In this document: piece after piece, positions 1 through 10,247 of the stretch
How the letters are laid out: each line of letters opens with the position of its first letter
How positions within the stretch are numbered: the stretch's first letter is position 1
From: Streptomyces sp. NBC_01353
GTDB taxonomy: Bacteria; Actinomycetota; Actinomycetes; Streptomycetales; Streptomycetaceae
DNA length: 64,000 nucleotides
Assembly (NCBI RefSeq): GCF_036237275.1
Contig: NZ_CP108352.1
Coordinates: 3,472,001-3,536,000 of the forward strand
Direction: 5' to 3'
Translations under genes and position numbers: made by a program
The notes under the pieces: generated by a model
Databases searched by the model: none
Seen by the model: the letters and a program-made list of their open reading frames with translations, nothing else
Told to the model about the DNA's origin: nothing

Positions 1-1
1 C

Positions 2-727
2 TGGCTCGCGCCCGGCCATTTCGCCCGGCTGGTGACGGCGATGGACGAACTGGAGTGCGACTTCCTCCGTACCGACCATGTGGTGTGCAAGGGACGGGGC
101 CGGTCGGTGAAGCGCGCCCCGGTCGGGCGGCGCGGCGAGGTGCTGCGCCCCCGCGACGCGATCCTGCCCGCCGACCGGACGACCTCGGTGGACTATCCGT
201 ACGCCTGGGCGGGGATGTACCACCGACGCCTGCTCGACCGCGGACTGCTGCACTTCACGCCCGGGCTGCGGACGGCGGAGGACCGTCCGTGGATCTGGAA
301 GCTGCACCGGGAGGCGGATTCCTTCGCCGCCGTCAGCACACTGGGGATCTTCTACCGGCGCGGGGTGTCCACCTCGCTCACCCAGATAGGAGATGTACGG
401 CAGCTGGATTTCATCCGCGCTTTCGACCAGGTGATCGAAGAAACAGCGAAGGATGCGGACGCGGAACATCTTCTCCCGAAGGCTGTCCGTACCTATTGCG
501 CTCTTATTTCGCACCACATTTCGTCGATCGAACGATTCGAACCGGCCGTGGCGAAGAAATTGCGTTCGATGAGCGCGGCCGCCCTGCGGCGTATGCCGCA
601 GGACGTGCTCGGTGACGCGCTGGGCTCGATGGACGAGCAGCGGGCGGCCGTGCTGCGCAAGCTGCGCCGGCGCCGCGTGGGCGTGAGCTCCCTGCCCGCC
701 CCTTCGGCCTCGGAGGCAGCCGCGTGA
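2..727 (+). CDS. Family 2 glycosyltransferase, C-terminal part (5' end outside window)
   Basis: The reading frame is open from base 2, so the gene begins before the window and only about 241 C-terminal residues are seen; the GTG at 32 is internal. The segment TAEDRPWIWKL resembles the ED..W region near the catalytic base of GT-A fold family 2 transferases, and the rest is helical with an alanine-rich tail. The stop overlaps the GTG start of the next gene (GTGA), so the two are translationally coupled. A processive or single-addition role in wall glycan assembly is inferred from the neighbour, which looks like a polysialyltransferase. The acceptor cannot be told from this fragment. Confidence 0.75.
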   Translation, partial: WLAPGHFARLVTAMDELECDFLRTDHVVCKGRGRSVKRAPVGRRGEVLRPRDAILPADRTTSVDYPYAWAGMYHRRLLDRGLLHFTPGLRTAEDRPWIWKLHREADSFAAVSTLGIFYRRGVSTSLTQIGDVRQLDFIRAFDQVIEETAKDADAEHLLPKAVRTYCALISHHISSIERFEPAVAKKLRSMSAAALRRMPQDVLGDALGSMDEQRAAVLRKLRRRRVGVSSLPAPSASEAAA

Positions 728-2049
728 GGACCACCCAGATCTTCTACGCCTCGACGCTCTACGGCGCGACGACGCTGGCCGCCGCCCTGGACAGCGGCAG
801 CTTCGGCCCGGCCGACCGGCGTCTGCTGCTGGTCGGCAACAACGCGGCGGTGCCGGAGACGACGCCGGCGCCGGACGAGATGCCCGGCTTCGAGCGACTG
901 CGCGGCCGGTTCGACGGCGTGCTGTCGTGGAACGAGGCGATCTCCCCGCTCCACCCCTCCGGCTGGACGCCGCGGGCGGACGACCTGCCGATGCTGGAGC
1001 GCCATCTGCGGCTGCTGTGGGAGCTCGGCGACGACCGGGTCGAACTGGCCGTGGAGTCGGTGCAGGTCGCGCCGGCCCTGACGATCGCCCGGCTGTTCTC
1101 CGAGGCTCCGCTCGATGTGTACGCCGACGGGCTGATGAGCTACGGCCCGACCCGCAACAAGATCGACCCGCTGGTCGGCGAGCGGGTACGCCGGCTGCTC
1201 CACCTCGACCTGGTGCCCGGGCTCGCGCCGCTGCTGCTCGCGGAGTTCGGGGCGACGGCCGAGGTGGTGCCGACGGAGGCGTTCACGAAGGTGGTCGCGG
1301 AGCTGGCGGATTCGGCGGGTCCCGGCTCCGAGGAGGAGGGTCCCGCACTGCTGCTCGGCCAGTACCTGGCGGCGCTCTCGCTGCTCACTCCGGCCGAGGA
1401 GGAGGAGCTGCACGTACGCATGGTGCGCGGCGCGATCGCGCGCGGGCACCGCAGACTCGTCTTCAAGCCGCACCCGACGGCGCCGGACGCCTGGACGCGG
1501 AGGCTGGCGGAGGAGGCGGAGGCGTTGGGCGCCGAACTGACCGTGCTCGACCGGCCGGTCCTCGCGGAGGTGGTGTACCGGGAGCTGCGGCCCGCGCTGG
1601 TGGTCGGCTGCTTCTCGACGGCGCTGATGACGGCGCTGGCGTTCTACGGGATCCCGGTGGCCCGGGTCGGCACCCGGACGGTCCTGGACCGGCTGACCCC
1701 GTACCAGAACAGCAACCGCGTGCCGCTCATCCTCGTCGACGCGCTCGTCCCGGACCTGGAGGGCGACACGTCCGACGAGACGCTGGACGACAAGGCGCTG
1801 GACGACGAGGCGCTGGCGGGTCTGGTGGCGGCGGTCGGCTTCGCGATGCAGCCCAAGGTCCGCGTGGATCTGCGGGGTGCGGCGGCACGTCATCTGTCGG
1901 GTCCGCTCGCCGAGCGGACCCGGCACTACTTCACGCGCCGCCGGCTCACGGTCCTGGGTCTTCCGGGCGGACTCCCGGTCCCGCGCCACCCGCAGGTCCG
2001 CCGACTGGCCCGCCGCGCGCTGCGTCTGAAGCGGGCCCTCGCGAAGTGA
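724..2049 (+). CDS. Alpha-2,8-polysialyltransferase-like glycosyltransferase
   Basis: This 441-residue protein has a two-domain GT-B look. It carries two short motifs typical of bacterial sialyl- and polysialyltransferases: an acidic-glycine motif in VYADGLMSYG (about residues 132-141) and the HP motif in FKPHP (about 247-251). A serine/threonine patch GCFSTALMTAL follows near residue 298. Such proteins (Pfam POLYST type) transfer a nonulosonic acid from the CMP sugar. In Streptomyces related genes sit in wall teichoic acid/polydiglycosylphosphate clusters, which fits the glycosyltransferase just upstream with a 4-base overlap. The start is GTG. The donor sugar is inferred, not shown; a Kdn or other nonulosonic acid is possible. 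Confidence 0.75.
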   Translation: MRTTQIFYASTLYGATTLAAALDSGSFGPADRRLLLVGNNAAVPETTPAPDEMPGFERLRGRFDGVLSWNEAISPLHPSGWTPRADDLPMLERHLRLLWELGDDRVELAVESVQVAPALTIARLFSEAPLDVYADGLMSYGPTRNKIDPLVGERVRRLLHLDLVPGLAPLLLAEFGATAEVVPTEAFTKVVAELADSAGPGSEEEGPALLLGQYLAALSLLTPAEEEELHVRMVRGAIARGHRRLVFKPHPTAPDAWTRRLAEEAEALGAELTVLDRPVLAEVVYRELRPALVVGCFSTALMTALAFYGIPVARVGTRTVLDRLTPYQNSNRVPLILVDALVPDLEGDTSDETLDDKALDDEALAGLVAAVGFAMQPKVRVDLRGAAARHLSGPLAERTRHYFTRRRLTVLGLPGGLPVPRHPQVRRLARRALRLKRALAK

Positions 2050-2051
2050 CG

Positions 2052-2081
2052 GAGGGGGTGGGGCCTGGGCCCCACCCCCTC
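2052..2081. terminator. Bidirectional hairpin terminator
   Basis: A 14-bp inverted repeat (arms GAGGGGGTGGGGCC and its complement) lies in the 41-bp gap between the convergent glycosyltransferase and MerR genes. There is no long T run, as is usual for Streptomyces terminators. Confidence 0.7.
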
Positions 2082-2090
2082 GGACACCCT

Positions 2091-2912
2091 CTAGGCGCGG
2101 ACGACCGGCTCCTGGAGCTCCGTCACCCACTTCGCCTTGTCGTCCGGGCACTCCAGATAGAGCTCCCTGGCATAGCCCGCCGAGCGGTAGTCGTGGGCGT
2201 CGATCCAGGTGGCCAGAGTCTGGGCGGTCGGCAGGATGTCGTCCATCGGGCCCCGGTGGACGACCGTGGCCGCCTCCTCCAGGCCCGGCAGCACGACGAT
2301 GTCGACGCCGTCCGGCTCGGTCCCGGCCGGGATCGTCATCCCCGCGTGCACGACGATCGAGCCGTCGCCGCGGCCCGCGTCCTCGTAGTACGCGATCCCG
2401 GGGCCGAAGCCGGTCACGCCCGCGGCCTCCAGGGTCGCGCACAGCCGCTCGTACAACGGCTGGATGACCGGGCCGATCTCGCCGGGGCCGAACCCGGCGG
2501 CCTCCCCGCTCAGCTCGGCGAGCCGCACCGGCGGCACCTTCTTGATCACGACGTCCTGCGTGGACATGTGTCCCTCGCTCTCGATGGCTCGGAGCCGCGC
2601 GCCGACCTGTGCCAGCCGCCCCGCCGCCTCCGCCAGGGCCGTCTCCAGCTCGGCCTGGCGCAGCCGCAACATGCCGCGCAGTTCCTCCGCGCCGACCTGC
2701 TCGTCGAGGATCGACCCCACCTGTTCGAGGGTGAAGCCGAGCTCCTTGAGCGCGATGACGCGGTTGAGGCGGGCCAGCTGGCCGGCCTCGTAGAAGCGGT
2801 AGCCGCTGTGCTGGTCGACATGGGCCGGGCGCAGCAGTCCGATGGCGTCGTAGTGCCGCAGCATCCGGACCGACACCCGCCCGTGCCGGGCGAAGTCTCC
2901 GATGGTGAACAT
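2091..2912 (-). CDS. MerR-family regulator with GyrI-like effector domain
   Basis: The protein has 273 residues. Residues 1-70 form a MerR winged helix-turn-helix (MFTIGDFARHGRVSVRMLRHYD, then SGYRFYE), followed by a coiled-coil dimerisation helix (about 80-115). Residues 120-270 resemble the GyrI-like/BmrR-type small-molecule binding fold. Such proteins activate multidrug or metabolite exporters by untwisting a promoter with a long spacer. It lies 58 bases downstream of a LysE-type exporter on the same strand, so it probably controls that exporter and is co-transcribed with it. The ligand is unknown. Confidence 0.85.
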   Translation of the reverse strand: MFTIGDFARHGRVSVRMLRHYDAIGLLRPAHVDQHSGYRFYEAGQLARLNRVIALKELGFTLEQVGSILDEQVGAEELRGMLRLRQAELETALAEAAGRLAQVGARLRAIESEGHMSTQDVVIKKVPPVRLAELSGEAAGFGPGEIGPVIQPLYERLCATLEAAGVTGFGPGIAYYEDAGRGDGSIVVHAGMTIPAGTEPDGVDIVVLPGLEEAATVVHRGPMDDILPTAQTLATWIDAHDYRSAGYARELYLECPDDKAKWVTELQEPVVRA

Positions 2913-2948
2913 GACGTCTCCTACGGAACGGCCTCACACGGTGTCAGG

Positions 2949-2990
2949 GTCAAGCGGTGCCGCCGAGGGGTCAGGCGGTGCTGCCGAGGG
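2949..2990. repeat. Two tandem 21-bp copies across the LysE stop codon
   Basis: Units 2949-2969 and 2970-2990 differ at a few bases (GTCAAGCGGTGCC... versus GTCAGGCGGTGCT...). One copy holds the last codons and stop of the LysE gene. The other lies just after it and would encode nearly the same tail and a second TGA. This looks like a recent slippage duplication. Confidence 0.75.
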
Positions 2991-3627
2991 ACAGCTTGGC
3001 CGCGAAGCCGAGGAAGAGCGCGCCCGCCGCCGAGGTCGCCCCGGCCGAGAGCCGCCTGCGCCGCCGGAACGCGGTGGCGAGCCGCGTCCCGCCGAATATC
3101 AGCATCGTGAGGTAGAGGAAGCTGCCGAGCTGGAGCAGCGTGCCGAGCACCAGGAAGGAGAGGGCCGGGTAGGCGTATCCGGGGTCCACGAACTGCACGA
3201 AGAAGGAGATCAGGAAGAGGATCGCCTTCGGGTTGAAGAGGCTGATGATCAGCGCGCGGCGGTACGGGTTCTCCCCGGGTGTGGCCGGAGCCGCCTCGGG
3301 CTCCTCGGCCGTCAGCTCGCCGCGGGTGCGCCACATGCTCCACGCGGCCCGCAGCATGCCGATGGCCATCCAGGTCAGATAGCCCGCGCCCGCGTACTTC
3401 ACGATCATGAAGAGCAGGGGCGTGGTCTGGAGCAGCGAGGCGGCGCCGAGCGCGGCCAGCGTCATCAGGACGGCGTCCCCGGTGAAGACGCCTGCGGCGG
3501 CCTTGTATCCCGTCCGGGTGCCCTTGCGGGCGGCGACGGACAGCACGTACAGCGAGTTCGGCCCCGGCAGCAGGATGATGAGGACGAGGCCCGCGAGATA
3601 GGTCGGCAGATCGGTGACTCCCAGCAT
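2971..3627 (-). CDS. LysE/RhtB-family amino-acid exporter
   Basis: A 218-residue integral membrane protein starting MLGVTDLPTYL. The segment LAGLVLIILLPGPNSLYVL carries the conserved PGPN motif of the LysE/RhtB/LeuE superfamily, and about six hydrophobic helices follow. Members export amino acids such as lysine, threonine or leucine from the cytoplasm. The next gene downstream is a MerR regulator 58 bases away, which suggests an inducible export operon. The substrate cannot be told from sequence. A strong resemblance to LeuE-type members is only an impression. Confidence 0.85.
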   Translation of the reverse strand: MLGVTDLPTYLAGLVLIILLPGPNSLYVLSVAARKGTRTGYKAAAGVFTGDAVLMTLAALGAASLLQTTPLLFMIVKYAGAGYLTWMAIGMLRAAWSMWRTRGELTAEEPEAAPATPGENPYRRALIISLFNPKAILFLISFFVQFVDPGYAYPALSFLVLGTLLQLGSFLYLTMLIFGGTRLATAFRRRRRLSAGATSAAGALFLGFAAKLSLGSTA

Positions 3628-3688
3628 GCAACGGAGTCTCGCACGTGGGTACGACAGTCCGCTTTCGTGTTTCGCGATGCGGAATCGC

Positions 3689-5269
<1,581 letters not shown>

Positions 5270-5463
5270 CTGCTGTGCCTCCCGATAGACCTGCTCCGCG
5301 GTATCGACCCTCGCGGCGGACTGTAGCGGCGGCCCCGCGGCGTTTGGAGCGCCGCACGCCGGGACCTTCCTCACAAGCATCCTCCGTACTTGCGGGAGGT
5401 GCGCAACCAAGCGGGCACGGGAAGCATCCAATAGGTACACAGACACATTCCGGGGGGCTTCCG

Positions 5464-6339
5464 ATGCGCCGTTCGTCCGTCATACCCAGAACACTCTTGG
5501 CCGTGGCCGCCGTGGCACTCGCCACCAGCTGTACGGCCCAGGCGGCCGGCGGCGGGGGCACGTCGCCGTCGACGACCGACGCTCCGTCGAGCTCGTCCTC
5601 GGCGCCGGCCCCGACCTCGCCGACGGCCGAGCCGAGCGGTACGCCGACGACGGACGACAAGCCGTCCACCACGCCCAGCTCCTCCCCCACCTCCGCGCAG
5701 CCGACCGTCAAGGTCCTGATGAAGGACGGGGACGAGAACGCGAAGGTGCGCGAGTTGCAGGCCCGGCTGCGCCAGGTCGGCTACTTCGACCGCGCGCCCA
5801 CCGGCTTCTTCGGCACGATGACCGGCGGCGCGGTCAAGGCCTTCCAGAAGAAGCGGGGGCTGCCGCAGACCGGCTCGGTCGACGAGACCACCTGGGAGCG
5901 GCTGCTGGCGATGACGCACAGGCCGACGGCGGACGAGCTCAAGCCGTCCACCACCAACAAGCTGGACAAGCCGGACGCGCGCTGCATGACCGGCCGGGTG
6001 CTGTGCATCAGCAAGGAGAGCCGGACGCTGGCCTGGATGATCGACGGCAAGGTCGTCTCGTCGATGGACGTCCGCTTCGGCTCGGAGAACACCCCGACCC
6101 GCGAGGGCACGTTCCAGGTCGACCGCAAGGTCCGTCAGGACTGGTCGAAGCTGTACCACACGCCGATGCCGTACTCGATGTACTTCAGCCGTGGCCAGGC
6201 GGTGCACTACTCGTCGGACTTCGCGGCCCGCGGCTACAACGGGGCCTCGCACGGCTGCGTCAACGTCCGGGACAAGACGAAGCTCGCGGCGCTCTTCGAC
6301 CAGGTGAAGGTCGGCGACAAGGTCGTCGTCCACTGGTAG
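5464..6339 (+). CDS. L,D-transpeptidase lipoprotein with peptidoglycan-binding domain
   Basis: A 291-residue exported protein. A hydrophobic N-terminal helix ends at LATSC, with Cys23 as a probable (non-ideal) lipid attachment site. A Ser/Thr/Pro-rich linker follows to about residue 80, then a peptidoglycan-binding domain (about 84-150), then a YkuD catalytic domain (about 175-291) with the active site SHGCVNVRD (His263, Cys265). It would form 3-3 crosslinks in peptidoglycan outside the membrane. The ATG at 5464 follows a GGGGGG ribosome site. It is divergent from the mutase gene and appears to be a single-gene unit closed by a hairpin. Confidence 0.9.
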   Translation: MRRSSVIPRTLLAVAAVALATSCTAQAAGGGGTSPSTTDAPSSSSSAPAPTSPTAEPSGTPTTDDKPSTTPSSSPTSAQPTVKVLMKDGDENAKVRELQARLRQVGYFDRAPTGFFGTMTGGAVKAFQKKRGLPQTGSVDETTWERLLAMTHRPTADELKPSTTNKLDKPDARCMTGRVLCISKESRTLAWMIDGKVVSSMDVRFGSENTPTREGTFQVDRKVRQDWSKLYHTPMPYSMYFSRGQAVHYSSDFAARGYNGASHGCVNVRDKTKLAALFDQVKVGDKVVVHW

Positions 6340-6360
6340 GGACGCGGTAGGAGGAAAGGG

Positions 6361-6395
6361 CGCGGGTGGGACCGGGGGAACGTGTCCCACCCGCG
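6361..6395. terminator. Hairpin terminator between convergent genes
   Basis: A 12-bp inverted repeat (CGCGGGTGGGAC and its complement) with an 11-base loop lies just after the L,D-transpeptidase gene. It faces the end of the sigma-locus membrane protein. Confidence 0.6.
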
Positions 6396-6494
6396 CCGGG
6401 TGCGCGGAGCCGAAGGTACGGGGGGAACCCCGGCTCTCTGCGCGGCCGATGACCAGTCGGCTCACTCAGTACTGCGCCGACGGGCCGAAAAGTG

Positions 6495-7553
6495 TTACGC
6501 CAGGTCCCGGGAGCGGTCGGAACGCTGGTCGCGACCGGTGTTCCGGCCGTCGTCACGGTGGTTCCCACGACTGTCGCCACGGTCGTTGACGCGATGGTCG
6601 CCCCGGCCCTTGCCGCGGTTCTCGTCGCGGCCCTTGCCGCCGGTGCCGGAGGGGGATCCGGCTCGTTCGCCCTCTCCGGAGGAGCCGTCGTCGCCCTTGC
6701 CGTCGCCCTTGCCGCCCGAGGAGTCGGTGGACGGCTCCCTGGTGGCGCCGCCCGTGGCGCCGCCGGCCAGGACGCGGTCGCAGTAGCTCCGTACCGTCTC
6801 GCCCGTGCGGACGGAGTCCGTGAGCCGGCGGTGGGCGCTGTCGTCGAGGCGCCCGGCACGGTAGTCCTGGCAGGCCTTGACGATCTTGACGGAGAGGCTG
6901 TCCCGGTCCGTGGTCCTCCCCGGCTCGGGGGTGCCGTCGTGTTCGCCCGAGGTGCCCGTACCGCCGGCGCCGGGCGTCGTCGGGGGCGTGGAGAGCGAGG
7001 GGGACGCGTTGGGCGTCGGGTCCTCTCCCGAGGGCGGCGCCGACGGCGTGGCCGTACCGAAGCCCTCGTCCGAGGAGCCCGAGACGACCGGCTCGGGTAT
7101 CTCCACGGCCGAGACGGAGCCGGCCGGAGCCGGCCGGTCCCGGTCGTCGAAGGGCAGCATGCCCGTGCCGGAGGCGACGGCGACCCCGCCGACGGCGACG
7201 GCGGCGACCGCGGCGGCCAGTCCGAACCGCAGCGAGCGTCCCCACTGCCGGGCGGCGGGCACCCGCCCGAGCCGTACCCCGCCGAGCTCGGCGGCGTCGG
7301 ACGCGAAGACGGCTGGGGACGTGGCGAGGGAGCGCTCGGCGGTGGCCTTGCGGAAGGCGGCCAGGGCGGCCTCCTCGCCGGGGAGTTCGGCGTCCGCCGG
7401 TACGGCCAGGGGCAGGAACCGGGCCGATGCGAGGGCCTCGGCGAGGCGCTCGGCCTGCTCACGGGCGTGATCGTCGACGGCGTCGACCGGCTCGCCGCGG
7501 AGCAGCCGCTCCGCGGCCTCCTGGTCGAGCCACTGGTACCGCTCGTCGGCCAT
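6495..7553 (-). CDS. Single-pass membrane protein paired with ECF sigma factor (putative anti-sigma)
   Basis: A 352-residue protein with a soluble N-terminal region of about 110 residues, one membrane helix (FGLAAAVAAVAVGGVAVASG), a Pro/Ser/Thr-rich outer linker, a small segment with two cysteines (KACQDYRAG, RSYCDRVL) and a basic/acidic low-complexity tail rich in G, R, D and K. Its ATG overlaps the sigma gene stop (TGATG), so the two are translationally coupled. By position it is a likely anti-sigma factor, but no zinc-binding HxxxCxxC motif is present, so the mechanism is inference. A GTG three bases earlier is an alternative start. Confidence 0.7.
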   Translation of the reverse strand: MADERYQWLDQEAAERLLRGEPVDAVDDHAREQAERLAEALASARFLPLAVPADAELPGEEAALAAFRKATAERSLATSPAVFASDAAELGGVRLGRVPAARQWGRSLRFGLAAAVAAVAVGGVAVASGTGMLPFDDRDRPAPAGSVSAVEIPEPVVSGSSDEGFGTATPSAPPSGEDPTPNASPSLSTPPTTPGAGGTGTSGEHDGTPEPGRTTDRDSLSVKIVKACQDYRAGRLDDSAHRRLTDSVRTGETVRSYCDRVLAGGATGGATREPSTDSSGGKGDGKGDDGSSGEGERAGSPSGTGGKGRDENRGKGRGDHRVNDRGDSRGNHRDDGRNTGRDQRSDRSRDLA

Positions 7554-8239
7554 CACATGTCCTTCTGCGTCCGCGCACGCGATTCCGTCACACCACCGGG
7601 GACCGACGCCCCCGGCCTGCGACCGCGCTGCGGCGGTACGCCCCCGAGCGGGGTTCCGCTTCCGTCGCCCTCGGCGTGGAGGAGTTCGGCGAGGCGCTTG
7701 AGGCCTCGGTGCGCGGCGGTCCGCACCGCGCCGGGGCGCTTCCCCAGGGTGTCGGCGGCGCTCTTGGCGTCCAGGCCGACGACGACCCGCAGGACGACGG
7801 CCTCGGCCTGGTCCTGCGGCAATTGGGCGATCAGATTCATGGTGTGGCCGGTGGCCAGTGCTTCCAGGGCCTCGTCCGCGGTGTCGGAGTCGGCGGGCTT
7901 GTCGGTGAGTTCGGTCTCGTCGCCGGCCGCGGCGGGGCGTCTGCCCCGCATCCGGATGTGGTCCAGCGCGCGGTTGCGGGCGATACGGGCCGCCCAGCCC
8001 CGGAACCGGTCGGCGTCGCCACTGAAACGGTCGAGGTCGCGCGCGATCTGGAGCCAGGACTCCGAGGCGACGTCCTCGGTGTCGGCGTCACCCACGATCG
8101 TGCGTATGTAGCCCAGCAGCCGGGGATGCACGGCGCGGTACACAGTACGGAAGGCGTCCTCGTCCCCGTTCTGCGCAGCGAGCACCGCGGCCGTCAGCTC
8201 CGCGTCGTCCCCCAGCAATCCCCACAACCTGTTCGTCAT
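7553..8239 (-). CDS. ECF RNA polymerase sigma factor (first of two tandem paralogues)
   Basis: A 228-residue sigma factor with region 2 (DAFRTVYRAVHPRLLGYIR, then TEDVASESWLQIARDL) and region 4 (LPQDQAEAVVLRVVVGL, then TLGKRPGAVRTAAHRGLKRL). A flexible tail of about 45 residues follows region 4. It directs RNA polymerase to a small regulon and is probably held inactive by the co-translated membrane protein. A second, closely similar sigma gene with its own membrane partner lies directly upstream, indicating a local duplication. From memory, S. coelicolor has a comparable pair at SCO4864/SCO4866. Confidence 0.88.
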   Translation of the reverse strand: MTNRLWGLLGDDAELTAAVLAAQNGDEDAFRTVYRAVHPRLLGYIRTIVGDADTEDVASESWLQIARDLDRFSGDADRFRGWAARIARNRALDHIRMRGRRPAAAGDETELTDKPADSDTADEALEALATGHTMNLIAQLPQDQAEAVVLRVVVGLDAKSAADTLGKRPGAVRTAAHRGLKRLAELLHAEGDGSGTPLGGVPPQRGRRPGASVPGGVTESRARTQKDM

Positions 8240-8427
8240 CGCGGCTGGTCATCACCGCCGCACCAGCCGGCGCGCATCAGCACGCTACGTCCTTCCCCGT
8301 CTCCACGTCCATGTTCGTCCGGTCTTTGTACAACCTGCAACCTTCTAGGGGTGCAGGACGGTGTGACAGAAAACGCATCCATGGCGCTGTAGGGAGTACG
8401 GGGCCGTGCTGCGGCTCCGGCGGACGG

Positions 8428-8467
8428 CGACCGGGGCCTCTCCTGTGGGGGGTGGCGGCCCCGGTCG
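8428..8467. terminator. Hairpin terminator after second sigma-locus unit
   Basis: An 11-bp inverted repeat (CGACCGGGGCC and its complement) lies 21 bases beyond the stop of the upstream membrane-protein gene, in the gap between the two sigma units. It suggests that the two pairs are separate transcripts. Confidence 0.6.
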
Positions 8468-8487
8468 TCCTCCTTTTCACCCATTTT

Positions 8488-9024
8488 TCAGGGCTTTTGA
8501 CCCTTCGTCTGCGGGCGGTCCACCTCCTGGTCGACACTCTTGGCCTTGCCCTTGGTCGCGCCGTTGCCCTTGCTCTTCCTCACACCCTCGCCCTTGACCG
8601 TCCCGTCGGACATCCCCCGGCCCTGGTCCGCGCCGCTGCCCTGGGGCCGGTTCCGCACCTCGCCCACGGCGACGGGGGAGGCCGACGCGCTGTGGCTCGC
8701 CCCGGACTTCTCGCGGGCGGGTGCCGGTGCCGGTGCGGGCGGGGCGGGGTCGAGGGTTCCGGACGCGGCCACCGCGACACCGCCGAGCAGGACCGTCGCG
8801 GCGACACCGAACGCGGTGGTCCGCAGGGAACCGCACCACCGTCCGCGTACCGGCACCGATCGCCAGTCGTCCCGACGTCTGGTGCGGCGCGCCGCGTACC
8901 CCTCGGTGTCCCGCGCCGCGCGGAAGGCCTCGCGCGCCCGGGCCTCGCCCGCGTCGGCACCGCCCTGTTCGCCCCGCAGCGCCGCGCTCAGCGCCGCGGC
9001 CAGCGGGTCCGGTTCGCGTGTCAT
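8488..9024 (-). CDS. Short membrane protein paired with second ECF sigma factor
   Basis: A 178-residue protein: an N-terminal cytoplasmic part of about 70 residues, one membrane helix (FGVAATVLLGGVAVAASG), then a short alanine/proline and lysine/glycine-rich outer tail. Layout and helix resemble the partner of the other sigma factor, but the two-cysteine segment is missing, so the outer domain is reduced. It overlaps the sigma gene end by 4 bases, which suggests coupled translation and an anti-sigma or sensor role. There is no zinc motif. Function is inferred from context only. Confidence 0.65.
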   Translation of the reverse strand: MTREPDPLAAALSAALRGEQGGADAGEARAREAFRAARDTEGYAARRTRRRDDWRSVPVRGRWCGSLRTTAFGVAATVLLGGVAVAASGTLDPAPPAPAPAPAREKSGASHSASASPVAVGEVRNRPQGSGADQGRGMSDGTVKGEGVRKSKGNGATKGKAKSVDQEVDRPQTKGQKP

Positions 9025-9599
9025 GTCCCATCCTTCCGCCGTCGCGGCGGCTCCGCGGCGGCGAGCAGTCCCGCCAGTCTCCTCAGACCCCGGTGGCCCG
9101 CGGTGCGGACCGCCCCGGGGCGTTTGCCCAGGACGCGTGCCGTCGCCGGCCCGTCCAGGCCGACGACGACCCTGAGCAGCACGGCCTCGGCCTGGTCGCG
9201 CGGCAGGCTGCGGACCAGGGCGAGCGCCTGCTCCGTCGACAGCCTCTCCAGGGCGGCGGCCGCCGTGTCATGACCGCCGGGCAGCTCCAGTACGTCCTGT
9301 TCGAGTAAGGAGGTGCGGGGCCGCCGGCTCTGCCGGCGCAGATGGTCGAGCGCCCGGTTGCGGGCGATCGCCGCGGTCCAGCCGCGGAATCCGGCCCCGT
9401 CGCCGCGGAACCGTCCCAGGTCCCGGGCGATCTCCAGCCAGGCTTCCGACGCGACGTCCTCGGCATCCTCGCCGACCAGGCCACGTACGTAGCCGAGCAG
9501 TCCGGGGTGCACCAGACGATAGGCCTCCGCGAAGGCGTCTTCGTCCCCGCGCTGCGCGCGCTCGACAAGGATCCCCAGTTCCGCGTCGTACGCGCCCAC
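9021..9599 (-). CDS. ECF RNA polymerase sigma factor (second tandem paralogue)
   Basis: A 192-residue sigma factor. Region 2 contains EDVASEAWLEIARDLGRF and region 4 contains VLGKRPGAVRTAGHRGLRRL, nearly identical to the neighbouring paralogue. The GTG at 9599 is preferred because GAGGGAA lies just upstream; a longer frame to 9626 is possible. It is likely co-expressed with the short membrane protein that overlaps its 3' end. The close likeness of the DNA-binding helices suggests the two sigma factors could recognise overlapping promoters. Confidence 0.85.
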   Translation of the reverse strand: MGAYDAELGILVERAQRGDEDAFAEAYRLVHPGLLGYVRGLVGEDAEDVASEAWLEIARDLGRFRGDGAGFRGWTAAIARNRALDHLRRQSRRPRTSLLEQDVLELPGGHDTAAAALERLSTEQALALVRSLPRDQAEAVLLRVVVGLDGPATARVLGKRPGAVRTAGHRGLRRLAGLLAAAEPPRRRKDGT

Positions 9600-9716
9600 G
9601 CTTCCCTCTTCGTGCCGACTCGGCACCGCACACCGTGCCCATGTCCCCCATGGGGCAGGGCGCGACGCGCCGTCCCCCCTCCCTTCAGCGCGCGGACCCG
9701 GAGAAACGTCACTGGT

Positions 9717-10220
9717 TCACAGACAGCGCACAGGCGTCCTGGTCCGCCCGTGCAGCAGCAGATAGAAGCGCTGTACGGATTCCTCCGGACCTGTCTCGAA
9801 TCGGTTGACGACCTTTCCGAGCGGGTTCCAGGCCCGCCCGTCGGGCATCCGTATCCCGACGGGCTGCCGGAAGAGCTCCCGCTGCCTTTCGTCGAAGTCG
9901 ACCCACCGCGCACCGGCCCGGCGCACGATCACCTCGCCGGTGTACGCACCGAGCTCCTGGAGGATGCGGTCGACCCGGTCGCGGTCGGGCCGGTCGCGGC
10001 GCAGCCCGTCGACGATCAGGTCGACCAGACGGAGGCTGGCCACGGAGTAGTCGAGCGGCAGCCGGCTCCTCGCCGTGAGCCGTTCGACGACATGGGTCAC
10101 GTAGGCGCGCATTCCGTCGGCGGACGGCATGGCCGGCGCGGGGTCGGATTCCCGGTACATGCCCAACCAAGCGACCTGTGGGGCGCAAGTGTCACAGGGG
10201 ACGGAGGTGGCGCTGGTCAC
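9717..10220 (-). CDS. Hypothetical protein
   Basis: A 167-residue soluble protein that I do not recognise. The C-terminal half (IVRRAGARWVDFDERQREL, then GKVVNRFETG) has conserved-looking aromatic and charged residues, as in small immunity-like or DUF proteins. The N-terminus holds PCDTC, a possible metal or redox pair. The start is uncertain: GTG at 10220, or ATGs at 10160 or 10130. It ends close to the sigma locus but is separated from it by about 117 bases. Confidence 0.55.
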   Translation of the reverse strand: MTSATSVPCDTCAPQVAWLGMYRESDPAPAMPSADGMRAYVTHVVERLTARSRLPLDYSVASLRLVDLIVDGLRRDRPDRDRVDRILQELGAYTGEVIVRRAGARWVDFDERQRELFRQPVGIRMPDGRAWNPLGKVVNRFETGPEESVQRFYLLLHGRTRTPVRCL

Positions 10221-10247
10221 ACCGCCGGGTCAGGGGCCGCTCCGCGG

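Noticed and set aside
493..2937. Very long open frames antisense to the glycosyltransferase and regulator genes
   Set aside because: Arg/Pro/Gly-rich translations that track the complement of real codons; high-GC coding bias keeps antisense frames open. The same holds for other long antisense frames, such as 3465-5711.
5270..5446. N-terminal extension of the mutase to a GTG at 5446
   Set aside because: GGGAGG sits 8 bases before the ATG at 5269, and the extension does not resemble mutase N-termini and runs into the divergent promoter.
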